Below, piece after piece: positions 1 to 11,144 of a stretch of DNA of 64,000 bases. The position numbers were made by a program, and so were the translations under genes. Each line of letters starts with the position of its first letter. Position 1 is the stretch's first letter. The notes below the pieces were generated by a model that saw nothing but the letters and a program-made list of their open reading frames with translations, was not told the DNA's origin and ran no database searches. The DNA lies in the NCBI RefSeq assembly GCF_034140825.1, contig NC_089043.1:18980001-19044000 (forward strand), written 5' to 3'. The stretch is from Oryza sativa Japonica Group (Eukaryota > Streptophyta > Magnoliopsida > Poales > Poaceae).

Positions 1-44
1 TCGAAATTTTATTTACATCACCAATATTTAATAACTAGTTAAAG

Positions 45-236
45 GCTTGTTTAGTTTGAAACTAATTTTTACTCTACCAAAATCTTGATAGTGCCAAAAC
101 CGTGGCAAGCTTTGACACTACCAAATTAAGTAGTGTTGAATTTGAACTATTGTGACAAGACCAAACATGCATTTGCTATTATTGAAGTTACCAAGAATTT
201 GGTAGGGCAATAAGTTAATATCAAACCAAACAAGCT
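45..236. mobile_element. Tourist-like MITE
   Basis: About 190 bp bounded by imperfect inverted ends, GGCTTGTTTAGTTTGA on the left and the reverse complement of GAGCTTGTTTGGTTTGA on the right. AT-rich with no coding content. The following bases to about 311 look like one end of the element family also seen at 25136-25338. Confidence 0.5.
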
Positions 237-734
237 CTCAATGTAACTACATAATTATTAATTTTACCAAATTAATGGTATGGTTTAAAATGACATCAAT
301 CTGAACAGGCCCGAAGTTTGGGTGGGCCGGGCTCATTCATCATCAGCCCATCACCCTGGTCGCGGGACGATGGATGCCGCGGTTGCGGGCGAGAATATTC
401 CCGGCTGCTGCAGCCCGCGGGGGACTCGCCAACGGAAGATCCGGTGGGAATCAGCATCGTCTCGCCTCCCGTTCTCTTGGCGTCTCGCGCACTGCCGAGA
501 GAATTCAACCCAGCACCGCGACACGGGTCTCTCCATCCCATTCCACATTTTCCTTCCCCCTTCGCGCAAACACGCGCACTATTTATTTCCTCCCGCCGGC
601 TAGCCGCGGCTGCTGCACCGCATCGGCCGGAGAGGAGGAAGAAGCTAGCCAAAGCAAAGCAGGAGGGGGCCAACCCTGATCTTGCTCGTTCTGCAAGCTG
701 TGAAACTGTGCTCGCCACACGGGTACGTTGATTG

Positions 735-2752
735 ATGGGGGTCAAGCCGTCTCCCGGAGTTCTGGATGGGCTCTACGGGGTGCAGCTTGGCCGTCGGCCG
801 TCGCCGGGCGACGGCGGCGGCGGCGAGGAGGAGGAGGAGGCTGTCAGGACGACCGTCGTGGAGTACTCGGCAATCTCTGATTCTGAAGCCAAGTTCGGGG
901 ACGGCACAACGCTGCAGAGATTGCCGATTAGGTAATTCCATTTCGGCTGTGTTTAGTTCATGAAAAAAGTTAGAAGTTTTGGGAAAGTTGAAAGTTCGGA
1001 AAAAAAAGTTAGAAGTTTATGTGTGTAGGAAAGTTTTAGATGTGATGTGATGGAAGGTTGAAAGTTAGGGGTAGTTGGAGATGCACTAAACATGGCCTTC
1101 GTCAAAAAATAACTGGCATAAGAAGTGAACATGCCGTCAGTAGAAAAGCTCTCTAAAAATTTATACCCTTTGGTTTGCTGAGTCTGACGTTCATATACCG
1201 TTGTTGCAAACTGCAGGCGATTGTGGCAGCACAGGCCCTCGTTCTTGAAGCCCGTCCATTGTAGAATCTCATGCGGTAAAGCATCCAAGTTATAGCTGCA
1301 CCAACATAGCTCTTCTCAGTATACAGTTTCTAACTGAATTTTCCTGCGAGCAGGTGACAAGCATGCTGGTGAAACTATAGCTAATGTAGTCACCTCGCTC
1401 CCCTTCATTATTCTCGGAATGCAAACGCCAAGGCGAGCTACTCTAGCTAATTTCTGGTTCTTTTTGGTTTAGATTCTATGCTTCCCGTCTAACGGGGCTG
1501 CTACCAGCTTTGCAGGACGAACTTAAACACGGCGCTCTATGCGAATTCGCTAGTCGGAGTAGGGATAGCTTCAAGCTTGTACCATTCCTCCAAGGGAGAA
1601 ATCAGAAAACTCCTGCGGTGGGCAGACTATACTATGATAGCCACCACTACATTGGTAAGTCATATCGTCGGTATTACTTATTACTCCCACCGTTTCATAT
1701 TATAAGTCATTTGACTTTTTTCCGCATCAAACTTTATTAAGTTTCACCGAGCTAATAGAAAATTTTAACAACATTTAAAATATGAAATTAGTTTCATTAA
1801 ATATAGCATTGAATATAATTTGACAATATGTTTGTTATGTGTTGAAAATAGTACTATATTTTTCTATGAATTTAGTCAAACTTGAAAAAAAGTCAAACGA
1901 CTTATAATATGAGACGGATGGAGTACTCTAGTACTCTCTGTTCACAAAAAAATGTTGTTTTGAACATACAATGTTAACCACTATATTCTATAACAATATA
2001 TCTATTACAACAAACAATTATCATAATATTATGAAAGTGCTTTCCGTAATGAATCTCTACATACATTTTTTATGATCCAATCTAAACATATATAAAGAGA
2101 TATGCATGTTTAAAGTTTCAAATGTTTGACTTAAGGCATGCCAAAACAATATTACCTCTATCCCAAATATAAGGCATTTTGCCCATGCATGTAGTTGTAC
2201 GAGCAAAATCCCTTATATTATGAGACGGATGTAGTAAGTTTTCGTGACCTGATGGATAATTGTTGTTACATTATCTGACTGATGCAAATCATGCCATTGT
2301 GACAAGCCTGTGTTTTGTGCAGTGTTTATCAAGAGCACTTCGGAATGAGAACCCGCGATTACTAATGGCAGCATCAGCATTGCTCCTACCATTTCAGCCT
2401 TTGATGGTTTCAGTTGTTCACACTGGAATGATGGAGGCAAGTAATATTAATGGCATGGCATATTGGCTAAATAAAACCAATCATCATTTCAACGATCACT
2501 AGGCATATTTGCTGCATAAATCTAGACTTCTCTAAAGATCTAGCATTTTCTATGTGCCAGGTTTCCTTTGCAAAAAGAGCATCAATTGAACCAGAGCTCA
2601 GAATGGCACATAACCTGCACAAGATGTCGTCTCTGTTAGGAGGCGCGCTGTTCATCGCTGATGATTGCTTCCCAGAGACTCCCTATATCCATGCTGCATG
2701 GCATCTCGCCGCTGCGCTTGGCATCGGTACATGTAACAAGCTTCTTGAGTGA
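735..2752 (+). CDS. Conserved multi-pass membrane protein with CREST-like residues
   Basis: Six coding exons: 735-931, 1217-1275, 1354-1432, 1516-1654, 2323-2436, 2561-2752, giving 259 residues. The joins are fixed by continuous phase and by a protein that reads as a known plant family of unnamed membrane proteins (probably the Arabidopsis At1g10660/At5g62960 group, from memory). After an acidic N-terminus the body has about six hydrophobic segments (residues about 90-107, 118-135, 148-165, 168-188, 213-230, 239-256). SSLYH (Ser131, His135), Asp149 in RWADYTM, and HAAWH (His240, His244) reproduce the SxxxH / D / HxxxH set of the CREST superfamily (ceramidase, PAQR, Per1), which suggests a metal-dependent membrane hydrolase; that function is inference. 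Introns 3 and 5 start with GC rather than GT (positions 1433 and 2437). Start chosen at the first ATG of the acidic exon; the TTG just before it was ignored. Two MITEs lie in the 668-nt intron 4. Confidence 0.85.
945..1097. mobile_element. MITE in intron 1
   Basis: Short element with inverted ends (GGCTGTGTTTAG and the reverse complement of GGCCATGTTTAG) flanked by TTC on both sides as a 3-bp target duplication. The internal AAGTT/GTGTGTAGGAAAG sequence matches another copy at 43154-43298, which has an ATA duplication. Confidence 0.7.
1684..1923. mobile_element. Stowaway MITE in intron 4
   Basis: 240 bp flanked by TA on both sides. The ends are CTCCCACCGTTTCATA and its near reverse complement (ATATGAGACGGATGGAG), typical of Tc1/mariner-type Stowaway MITEs. 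It lies entirely within the fourth intron of the membrane-protein gene. Confidence 0.8.
1934..2236. mobile_element. Degenerate Stowaway-like sequences in intron 4
   Basis: A TA-flanked CTCTCTGTTCAC start at 1934 has no clear partner. A smaller pair of ends (CCTCTATCCCAAATATAAGG near 2155; the terminal GACGGATGTAG near 2233) marks a second degenerate element. Both belong to the intron of the upstream gene model. Confidence 0.45.
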
Positions 2753-3430
2753 TATGAGGAACTGCTAGTATCAAAAGTAGTTGACTTCAGTTACTCGGGA
2801 GGCCAGACAAAGGAATTTAGCAAACATCAATTTGTCGACATTAAGAACAATTTACAGCATAGGTTCAGACAGAAGAGAAGATTCAAGCATTTTTTAACTT
2901 GGAACAGAATAGTGATTTGCATCTCCTAGGAAGGATATAGACAAGAATGAGATGCATTAGATCAGCTTGTGTATGTATTCTGCTATTACTTTATTTTGGT
3001 ATTCCATTATGACAATGTCCTGAGTTGTCATAAATAGTTTTGAGCACAAGATTAATAAGATGAAACAAGGGATTCAAAAAGAAAGCATCTCATTATCAGA
3101 AGTTCTGAGCGATAATTTACTGAAATATACATGTTCCTAGCAGTTTAGCTATAAGTTCAGTAAAAAGAGGATTCTCGGACAATTAAGGGTAAGTAAGAAC
3201 ATATAATATGCTAACCTGAAAAGAAGCAACACTACTGCATAATTTCATGGCTTCACCAGAAGATCAGGAATGCATGCTATACTTTTGCCCCAGCTCAACC
3301 TTTTTTTTTTTTCCCAAGGCATTCACGAGAACACCAAATAATTTTGTGCTTGCCATTTCTCTTCAAGCTCCCATGCTTACTCATAGATTCCTCCGAAGTC
3401 TTGTTAACGAAACTGCAGAATCAATTGGGC
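2753..3430. other. Convergent intergenic region
   Basis: Lies between the stop of the plus-strand membrane-protein gene and the stop of the minus-strand PPR gene, so it should hold both 3' untranslated regions. No repeat ends, RNA gene or conserved ORF seen. Confidence 0.5.
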
Positions 3431-5077
3431 TCATGCCAGCATGCTATGTACCAACATGCTGGATTGGTTCGGATTCACCCTGCTTGTCCCTGCAGGTTTT
3501 CCAGCATTCAGGGCAGCTACTCTTTCTCTTACCTTCCCAGCCTGCTCCCATTGTCCAACACCAGCATACATGTTAGCCAGCAGGACAAGGTGCCCAGCTG
3601 CTCGCTCTGGCTGCAGCCTAATCAACCTTTCAATCACTTGTGCTGCGAGCTCAAGATTGCCTTCCCTCTTGCATCCGCTAAGTAGTGCGCCCAACACAGC
3701 ATCATTAGGCTGCAAATGCATTGTCTCCACAAACTCAATTGCTTCACGCAATTGCTTCCCGTGGCAGAGCATGTCAACCATGCAGCCGTAGTGCTGTATC
3801 CCTGGAGTGATCCCGTAAAATCTTTCCATACTCTGAAAGTATTGTCGTCCATCATCAACCCTCCCTGCATTGCTGCATGCCAACAACACTGCAAGCAGAG
3901 TAGCACCATCAGGACGCTCCTGCATTCTGTGAAACAAGTCTAGTGCCTCCTCGGCGCGGCCATGGATCGCAAGCCCTGAGATCATAGTCGTCCATGAGAC
4001 GGTACTCCTCCTTGGCATCACCAGGAATAAGCGGTGCGCATCCTCCACAGCCCCACACTTCACATACATATTGATGAGTGCATTGTCCAGCAAAACAGTC
4101 CGCCACTGTCGTCCTTCCTGCTCGACATGGGCATGCACCCACCGCCCGAGCCGCAGGTCTCCCTGCTCGGCACAGGCCGTAAGCAAAGCAACCATGGTCA
4201 CAGCGTCAACCTTCGCATTTGCCTTCCTCATCCTCCAGAACAGCTCAACCGCCTCTGCTGCCTTCCCGGCATTCACGCAACCAGCAATCATCGTTGTCCA
4301 CGCCACAGAGTCTCTCCCAGGCATCTCATTGAAGAACCACAATGCGGCGTCCATCTCACAGCACCGAACATACGCCGCAAGCATGCAATTCCATGCTGCC
4401 ACGGTCCTGCCAGGCATTTCGTCGAACACCCTCCGGGCCTCCCCCAGTTGCCCAGCCGCCGCATAAAGATCAAGGAGGCTGGTCAGCACGTGCCCACTGG
4501 ACAGCACTAGCCCGCACGCTAGCGCGCGGGCGTGGAGAGCGCGGCCGTGTGGGAGCGCCGCGGCGCCCGCGTCCGCGAGGGCAGCGAGGAGCGTGGAGAA
4601 GGAGAAGGCGTTGGGGCGGAACCCGTGGCGGGAAACGAGGCGCGAGAAGAGTGCCACCAGCCGGTCCGGCGGCGCGCGGGACGACGCGGCGGCGCGGAGA
4701 ACGAGGTTGGCCAGGGTGGGCGTCGACGACGAGGTGGAGGAGGAGCACTCGGCCGCGGGGGCGGCGAGGAAGAGGGACTCTGCGCGGGGGAGGTCGGCGG
4801 CGGCGGCGGCGAGGGAGAGGAGCTTGGCGAGGAGGAAGCGCTTGCGTGGGAAGCCGTTGAGGACCACCTGCGCGTGGAGCTGGTCGAGCGCGCGGCGGGC
4901 GGCGGAGGCGTCGCCGTCGCCCGGGGGGATGCGGCGGCGGCGGTGCTGGGCGAGGAGGTAGAGGCGCTGCTGCAGCGCGCGGGAGTAGGGGACGTGAGGG
5001 GGCAGGTTGGGTGGGTGGCCGGGAGGAGGAGGAGGAGGAGGACGGCGGCGGCCATGGCCATCGCCGTCGCGCGGCAT
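3431..5077 (-). CDS. PLS-class pentatricopeptide repeat protein, E subgroup
   Basis: Single exon, 548 residues, no intron. Pentatricopeptide repeats bind organellar RNA one base per repeat; PLS-E proteins usually act as C-to-U editing factors in plastids or mitochondria. Visible units include HVLTSLLDLYAAAGQLGEA, RTVAAWNCMLAAYVRC, RDSVAWTTMIAGCVNAGK, LLDNALINMYVKCGAVEDA and RSTVSWTTMISGLAIHGRAE, roughly eight repeats from residue about 70 to 440. The C-terminus continues into an E motif (PNDAVLGALLSGCKREGN, then a GHLVLLANMYAGVGQWEQA-like stretch) and ends there: no DYW deaminase, so editing would need a partner in trans. The proline- and arginine-rich N-terminus (residues 1-30) is a plausible organelle presequence. 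Start chosen at the ATG in a Met-Pro-Arg-Asp context; the frame stays open for 158 codons upstream but that part looks like untranslated sequence. Confidence 0.9.
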   Translation of the reverse strand: MPRDGDGHGRRRPPPPPPPGHPPNLPPHVPYSRALQQRLYLLAQHRRRRIPPGDGDASAARRALDQLHAQVVLNGFPRKRFLLAKLLSLAAAAADLPRAESLFLAAPAAECSSSTSSSTPTLANLVLRAAASSRAPPDRLVALFSRLVSRHGFRPNAFSFSTLLAALADAGAAALPHGRALHARALACGLVLSSGHVLTSLLDLYAAAGQLGEARRVFDEMPGRTVAAWNCMLAAYVRCCEMDAALWFFNEMPGRDSVAWTTMIAGCVNAGKAAEAVELFWRMRKANAKVDAVTMVALLTACAEQGDLRLGRWVHAHVEQEGRQWRTVLLDNALINMYVKCGAVEDAHRLFLVMPRRSTVSWTTMISGLAIHGRAEEALDLFHRMQERPDGATLLAVLLACSNAGRVDDGRQYFQSMERFYGITPGIQHYGCMVDMLCHGKQLREAIEFVETMHLQPNDAVLGALLSGCKREGNLELAAQVIERLIRLQPERAAGHLVLLANMYAGVGQWEQAGKVRERVAALNAGKPAGTSRVNPNQSSMLVHSMLA

Positions 5078-5594
5078 GGCTTGCGCGCTGCGCGGGAATG
5101 GGTGAATCCGATCGAACAAAGAGAAGCGCCCACAAATACCTTGATACAGTTTGGAGTTTGGACTCTGCCACAAATGTGTAACAAAGTGGCCAAAATGTGA
5201 AATGTGCCTCGTCAATTTGAACCGATTTAAGCGCAATTTATAGGCTTTTTTAATTAAAAAAAAGTTCGGTTGACGTGTTTGAAATGCAATAACACTACAA
5301 GTACTAGTGCAAATGTGCAATGATGTCCAATTTTTGTTTGTATGAAGGAAAATATTGATTTCAGGAATTGAAGTGATATGACTACTGGTAGAGTGGAAGT
5401 CATAATTTTGAATGTTGGCGATAATTCCAACTTTGTGGAGTACTCCGTAAACATCTACTACTATTGCACTGGTTACGGCACAAGGTGCATGTGCTAGAAT
5501 ATCATTTTTTTTCTCTTTTTCTTTCATTAATTTGCTATTGCACAGTGGCATTTTACAAAACCTTCTCTACCCTCAGAAAATGAATAAAAAGTCT
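5078..5594. other. Intergenic region between PPR gene and LSMT
   Basis: AT-rich sequence that should carry the PPR promoter and the LSMT 3' end. No repeat ends or RNA gene recognised. Confidence 0.4.
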
Positions 5595-7791
5595 CTAGGA
5601 TTCCCAGAAGATAATTTCACCATTGTCGCCAACTAAACCAATATCCTTGAGTCTCCGTTCTTGGTAGTACTCTAGGCCATCCAGTTCCTCCTCCCTCTGC
5701 TTGAAAATGTCATCAATCTGCTGTAGCACTTTCTTCTCACCGGCCCTGACTTCAACGGCAATTTGAAGCCTTGGCTGAAGATTTTCACTTCCCAACAGTT
5801 CTTCGTCCTACATATATTTTGACATGTTTCGTAATACTAATTTGGAGATAATAACATAAAAAAGAAAATGAACAATGCTTATTCGGGTTATAAACATACC
5901 TCTTCTATGGTAGTGTGGTAAGCACCAAGGGCAGATTTGCAGGCATTTCGGATGACCTGACATATCGCTTCTTCATTATCTTGACTCACTGGCAGTTCAA
6001 GGTGGCCCCAAACAGCATTTCTGAAGAGTGCTTCCAAGAGAAATGCATCTGTTCCCCCAAGGCAGAGTAATCGCAGGTAAGGTAGCATTTGAGGAGGAAG
6101 AGATTCACCAAGGACAATATCAAAGTATGCAGTCTCCCCCATCCCATTTAGCTCTGCAATGTCAAGCTTGTCATCATAAAATGGATCAGATTCAGATATC
6201 TCCAAGGTCAGAGTATATGCATCCCTTGATGAATTTGATTCGGTGAAACCATAATCAAGCGCTAATTCTGCGTTGCTCTTGTCCAAATCATACTGAATAT
6301 ATATCTGTCAAAACATTATTTAGTATATAAATGTTGTCAGTGAACAAAAGTCACAGCTGCACAACTATATGATTTCCTTAAAATGAATAAATGGGAACTT
6401 GTACCTGTTCTCCAGATTTAACATTCACCGGTGTTCGCAAAGAAAACACAACATCCCTACCAAAAAGACCCTTTCCTTTGATCTCCCAACTGGACTCTTT
6501 TGAGGTTATATCATCGCTGTGATTTACCTGGTTTGGCAAAGCACCAAAATGATTAGAACATAATGGTTTCCCAATATTTTGGTTGGATTTGTATTATATA
6601 TCGAGGGAAAAGTATTGAAAGAGCATATTATAGTGTATAATAAAAATATTCTGAACGTTTTGGCATGACAAATTACAGGCATGGTTTCCAGTGGTATCTA
6701 TTTTGCAAAGATAAGTCGGTTCACAGCATGTTGGAAAAGCAAATAGAAAATGCAGGCATGATTGCATTTCAAGATCTTACAAGATCAGCAAATGGTATGA
6801 GAGCAAGCTTATCTCCACGGAGCTCCGCAAACACCCGTGATCTGAGTATGCCGAATGCCCATAGGAAATCATTGAATGTTACAGTACCAGGAAAGAGCTC
6901 CCTGTTCTCGCTTATGATCTCAGCTTCAACACTCTCAAATTCACTCTGCACATACTCCTTCACACCCATTGTTGTGCTCAGTAACTGTGTTCCTGCAAGG
7001 AACAAAAGCATACAGATTTCAACAAAGATACTAGCAACCAGTATGAACAAAACGAGCTCGCTTTGTAATTTAAATTCATGGATTTTGAACTTTTTGCAAT
7101 GGACGCCCACCTTGTATCTCCAAGAGCTCTTCTTCTGACCTGCACTGGAGGCACGAAGCAAACCACTCAAAAGCATCAGCACGGAGAGGAATGTGAGGTT
7201 AATCGTGATGAACCACCCAAAACAAAAAGGAGCATTTCGTCGAACACATGAAGAGCGATGAGCGATCAGCATCACCTCAACTCACCAGAAGATGGTGGAG
7301 TCGGTCTGGCGCGGGAGGATGGCGAGGTAGGGCGCCCACGGCGAGCCGGCGCCGCGGGCGGCCTCGCGGAGGAGAAGCAGCGCGACGGCGACCCAGGGCC
7401 TGAGCCCCCCGCGGCCGACGGCGCCGCCGAGGTCGGAGGCCGCGACGGCGTCGGCGTCCAGCCAGAGCTTCTTGGGCACCTCGGCGAGCACCTCCCCGCG
7501 GGGCAGGTCCCGCGCCGCGACGAGGCCGAGGCCACCCTCGGGGACGGCGGCGGGCGCCGCCGCGCCGGCCCCCGCGTCCGCGCCGTGGGACGACACCCAG
7601 CGCCTGAACTCCTGCAGCGCGGCGTCCGTGGGCGGCGGCGCGGCCGCGGTCGACGACGACGTCCCGGCCGCTGCGCCGGACGCGGCCGCGCGGCGGGGGA
7701 GCGGGCGCCGGAGGCGGAGGCGGGGAGGCTGCGGGTGGACGGAGAGGAGGCGAGGAGGGAGGAGGTGGTGGTGGTGGATGGCAGCAGCCAT
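5595..7791 (-). CDS. LSMT: Chloroplast SET-domain lysine methyltransferase (rubisco/aldolase LSMT)
   Basis: Six exons in transcript order: 7791-7286, 7139-7111, 6992-6781, 6527-6405, 6304-5900, 5807-5595; 495 residues against about 489 for pea RBCMT. It transfers methyl groups from S-adenosylmethionine to lysine of stromal targets; in most plants the documented substrate is fructose-bisphosphate aldolase, with rubisco large subunit Lys14 in legumes and some others. The basic, alanine-rich first 55 residues fit a transit peptide. The SET core shows GLGLVAARDLPRGEVL (about 87-102), the split-SET ILPRQTDSTIFWSEEEL stretch (158-173), ADLVNHSDD with the NHS motif at 250-252, and the YDLDKSNAELALDYGF segment (294-309). 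The C-terminal rubisco-binding lobe contains LPYLRLLCLGGTDAFLLEAL and ends in LEYYQERRLKDIGL. All joins keep phase. Exon 2 is only 29 nt. Close match to pea RBCMT recalled from memory along the whole length. Confidence 0.95.
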
Positions 7792-8447
7792 GGCGCGCAG
7801 CCAGAAGGCGGACGAGAGCGGGGTTGCGGATTAGAGGAGACGACGACCGTTGGTTCCGCGCGCTCTTGGGGGACTATGGATATGAACAGTCGCTCACAGC
7901 TGCTCCGTCAAGACCGTCAAGGCCCTTTTATTAGTTTTAGGCTTAGCTTATTTGTTTAGAATTTTAAGTTACTAGTTTATTGGTTTGTATATGATTTATA
8001 AACCGATGAATTTAATGTTTTAAGGTTAGTGATGAAGTTATACATCTATCTCACATAAGAAAAAAAACTTCTCCAACCAAGTTTTTGGGTTAACAGTGTT
8101 AGAGTGGCTTATGATTTTAAAAAGACATTACTTGTTTGTTTAGTCTTAAACTTTTCGGTTTATAAATTGGCTTATAAGCCTAAATAAAGAGGGTCTAAAT
8201 TCTGCTTATCGGTGTCGTTAGCTCAAAGCAAGCTACGTACCAGATTTCATTGAATAAAACAGAAGTAAAAAGTTTGTATAGTCGTGAAAGAAAATATCCA
8301 AAAAAGTAAAACTGAGGATGAGCTCCGACAGACGTTTCACTCCAACTGAGTTTCACCTTCCTCCTTGATTTTCACCACCCACGCCATTTCCGTTGTGGAG
8401 AAGTTTACACAGTAGTATTATGGTTCAATTCAGGCTGAGATCAAGTA
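7792..8447. other. LSMT upstream region with possible MITE
   Basis: Promoter side of LSMT. Between about 7920 and 8200 imperfect inverted ends (GGCCCTTTTATTAGTTTTAG and a reverse complement of GACCCTCTTTATTTAGGC) enclose AT-rich DNA, suggesting a degraded MITE. No gene seen. Confidence 0.4.
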
Positions 8448-8639
8448 CTTCCTCCGATTCATATCATAATACTTTCTAGCATTATCCACATTCATATAGA
8501 TGTTAATGAATCAAGATATATATGTGTATAGATTCATTAACATCTATATGAATATGGACAAATGCTAGAAAGTCTTGATTCATTAACATATATATGAATA
8601 TAGACAATGCTAGAAAGTCTTATAATATGAAACGGAGAG
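8448..8639. mobile_element. Stowaway MITE, TCTAGCATT family
   Basis: TA-flanked, ends CTTCCTCCGATTCATA and ATATGAAACGGAGAG. The internal motif CTAGCATT/AATGCTAG near each end is shared with five other copies in this window. An internal segment with GATTCATTAACAT is duplicated. Confidence 0.8.
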
Positions 8640-9132
8640 TAGAACTTATGCTTTCTAAACACTGAGTTGACTGAATATAAGTGTCATCGTCTAAAAGCTC
8701 TTGACATTCGGGAGATTCCCAGGACAGCAAGCCAGCAACAGGAAACCACATCTACAAATGCTATGTTACTCGGGATAAATTGCTTATATGGCGCACAAGG
8801 TTTACGCATTTTCTAATTTTCAGGCAAGACCCGCCTTGTCGTAAGAGGAGGAACCATCCAATTAGAGACATAACAATAGCTAACAAGATGCCAATTAGAT
8901 AAGAGACACAGACAAATGCTAAATCTCAGCATATCCCAAATAGATGTCATGCTTGACACCACAGGTTACTTACAGAAAGCACAGTTTTTCAAGACTCTTT
9001 CAGAGAGCATTAGAAAGGCTAAACATAGAATATGGATGCCCGTCATTCAGTGCTTATTAAGTTGACAGAGACACGAGGCATCTGCATCTTGTATAGACTG
9101 AGGTGCTTCTGTTCCAACCTGAAGCAGACTGA
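8640..9132. other. 3' flank of the parvulin gene
   Basis: Sequence downstream of the Par14-like stop, likely including its 3' untranslated region. No repeat ends or further ORF supported. Confidence 0.4.
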
Positions 9133-11144
9133 TCAGTTCTTCCTTCCTTCACAGAGGATGAAGTGGTACCCATGCCTGAATGTAAACAAACAATGATCAT
9201 GTTAACTGGTTAATGATGAGGCAGGCGATTAATAATCTAAAGGTGATAACAGTGCAGGCTAAATAATTTAGAAGTCCTTTTATTTTTGTCATAGACCACT
9301 TGTTGAAGAAATTCATAGAACCTACTTGCTAGGCCAAAAGGAACACTACGGTATCGCACAGATCAGCACTCATGTCATAGGCGCTACTTGCATTGTTAAT
9401 AGACCGAAGATTGGAGGAAAAAGGGTAGTAATACAATTATACACATACGTTGACTTAAATGGTGCGCTAGTAGCTCCCACAGGTGTGCTAAATGCAACAT
9501 CCTGAAAAGGGCCAGCCATTTTTCCACGCGGGAACCATCCAAGATCTCCACCTTTCTTTCCAGATGGACATTCAGAGTATTCTTGGGCTATCTGCAGTAT
9601 CAAAATAGTAATATCAGTCGGATATATACATAGTGTCTAGTGGGTTATGAAAGCAGCCTGAGCCTACAGACAGCAAGCAACATGTAAGTGGATAGCCCTG
9701 TAAGTCAAATAAATGATTTGTTTGAAATTGAAATCAAGTAGAAATATTGTCCTTATTTTCCTTCTGATGTCACACACAAAGCCTCAAAAGTAAGGTAAAA
9801 TAGAAGTCTCAACTCTCAAGTAGTGATTACACAATCATACAGAGAGTGAGTCAATTCCCATAGAAGGCAGGCCTACAATCAAAACTATATGTTGTTCAAC
9901 AACTGACTATTGTACGCTTATTCCACATAGGTAATTCCCATAGAAGGCAGGCCTACAATCAAATTTATATGTTGTTCAACAACTGACTATTGTACGCTTA
10001 TTCCACATAGGTAATCCATCTTTTAAGTGTGTACTGTTTAACCACAATATTCTAATAGTATTATTTGTAATAATGAATAATGAGATCTGGGATCTCATTT
10101 TTCAAAAAACAGATTGATCCTGGCCAAGCAAAATATCCTAAGATTTCCTACCACAGTCCTTTGGCTAGTTATTATTCAACCAATTGTCCTAAGCAATAGT
10201 ACTTTTTTTCCAGCCCGATACAATCATACAACCAAACATACCAAGTTCCACTTCAAGTATCAATATGCAATACTATCACATCAAAGCCAAAAAATCATTG
10301 AATGTTAGATACACTTCTCATAAATACCATCTGTGATTCATAGGAGATAACTGGAACTGCAGCATTCAGCTGTGCAAATCCAACAGATATGCATGATTGG
10401 TGGAATAGATTAGCAATTGAACCATCGAATCATCAATACTAACATACATAATAAAGTTGTACCATACGAATGTACCAAACTCCTGAAAACTGTAATTCCT
10501 TACTCTCTCTTTGGGCCAACCACATTAGTTTTCAAGCTGAGCTGCATGTACATCTGCCGCTTACCTTTGCAAACTCGGCAGGAGGGACCTTGTCCCCGTT
10601 GTCCAACCAGCCATCCTGCAACTTCTTGTAAGCTTCATTGATCTTCCCTTGCTTCTCGCACAGTACGTGCCTAGCTGAAAAACCAGTAACAACACAGCAG
10701 TCAAGTACCCAAAAAAAAAAAAACAACATGAAATTTACCACGAACAGAATAATCCTAACCAAAAGAGCTTTAAAGCTAACAATAAATCAGCACCGAAAAC
10801 AAGGTAGGTTCAGGCCCACATCTATTTCAGTACCAAAGACTAAATCCATCCACTTACGATTAGGGACACCCGGTCCCCCCTCCCGCGCACCAAGATCCCA
10901 ATCCAATATCGCGCCAATCCAAACCGATCTTACCAATCACGATCGAGTCCGAGAACAAATTGCTCGTAATCCGACCGAGAGAACTGGAGATACCTTTGAC
11001 GTAGGTGCAGGTGCCGAGGCCGTCGGCGGACTTGCCGCCCTTGCCCTTGCCTCCCTTGCCGCCGCCGCCGGCGTCATCGCCGCCGGACGAGCCGGCAGCC
11101 TGCTTGCCCTTCCCCTTGTCCTTCGGCTTGGAGTCCTTCCCCAT
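9133..11144 (-). CDS. PIN4-like: Par14/PIN4-type parvulin peptidyl-prolyl isomerase
   Basis: Four exons: 11144-10994, 10674-10565, 9591-9449, 9175-9133; 148 residues (human PIN4/Par14 is 131). Rotamase that catalyses cis-trans isomerisation of X-Pro bonds; the Par14 branch lacks the WW domain and phosphate-binding loop of Pin1 and has been linked to chromatin and pre-rRNA processing. Residues 1-45 are a lysine/glycine-rich basic tail (MGKDSKPKDKGKGK...) as in Par14, then the parvulin fold: KARHVLCEKQGK (50-61), FAKIAQEYSECPSGKKGGDL, GWFPRGKMAGPFQDVAF, and the terminal HGYHFILCEGRKN. All joins keep phase. The 5' region has a telo-box (AAACCCTA, 11167-11174) and three TGGGCC Site II elements (11307, 11321, 11350), the usual signature of plant ribosome-biogenesis genes. 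The start is the first ATG after the telo-box. Confidence 0.93.
9853..10012. repeat. Tandem duplication, two 80-bp copies, in parvulin intron 2
   Basis: AATTCCCATAGAAGGCAGGC begins at 9853 and again at 9933. The two 80-bp units differ at only a few bases (AAAACTATAT against AAATTTATAT), so the duplication is recent. It lies inside intron 2. Confidence 0.9.

Noticed and set aside
296-745. Overlapping open frames on both strands upstream of the first gene
   Set aside because: GC-rich 5' region; no domain, no splice-supported continuation; the plus-strand gene starts at 735.
4470-5200. Long arginine/proline-rich frames overlapping the PPR gene
   Set aside because: Other-frame shadows of the GC-rich PPR 5' coding sequence.
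7258-7959. 233-codon plus-strand frame
   Set aside because: Antisense shadow of LSMT exon 1; low-complexity glycine/arginine composition.
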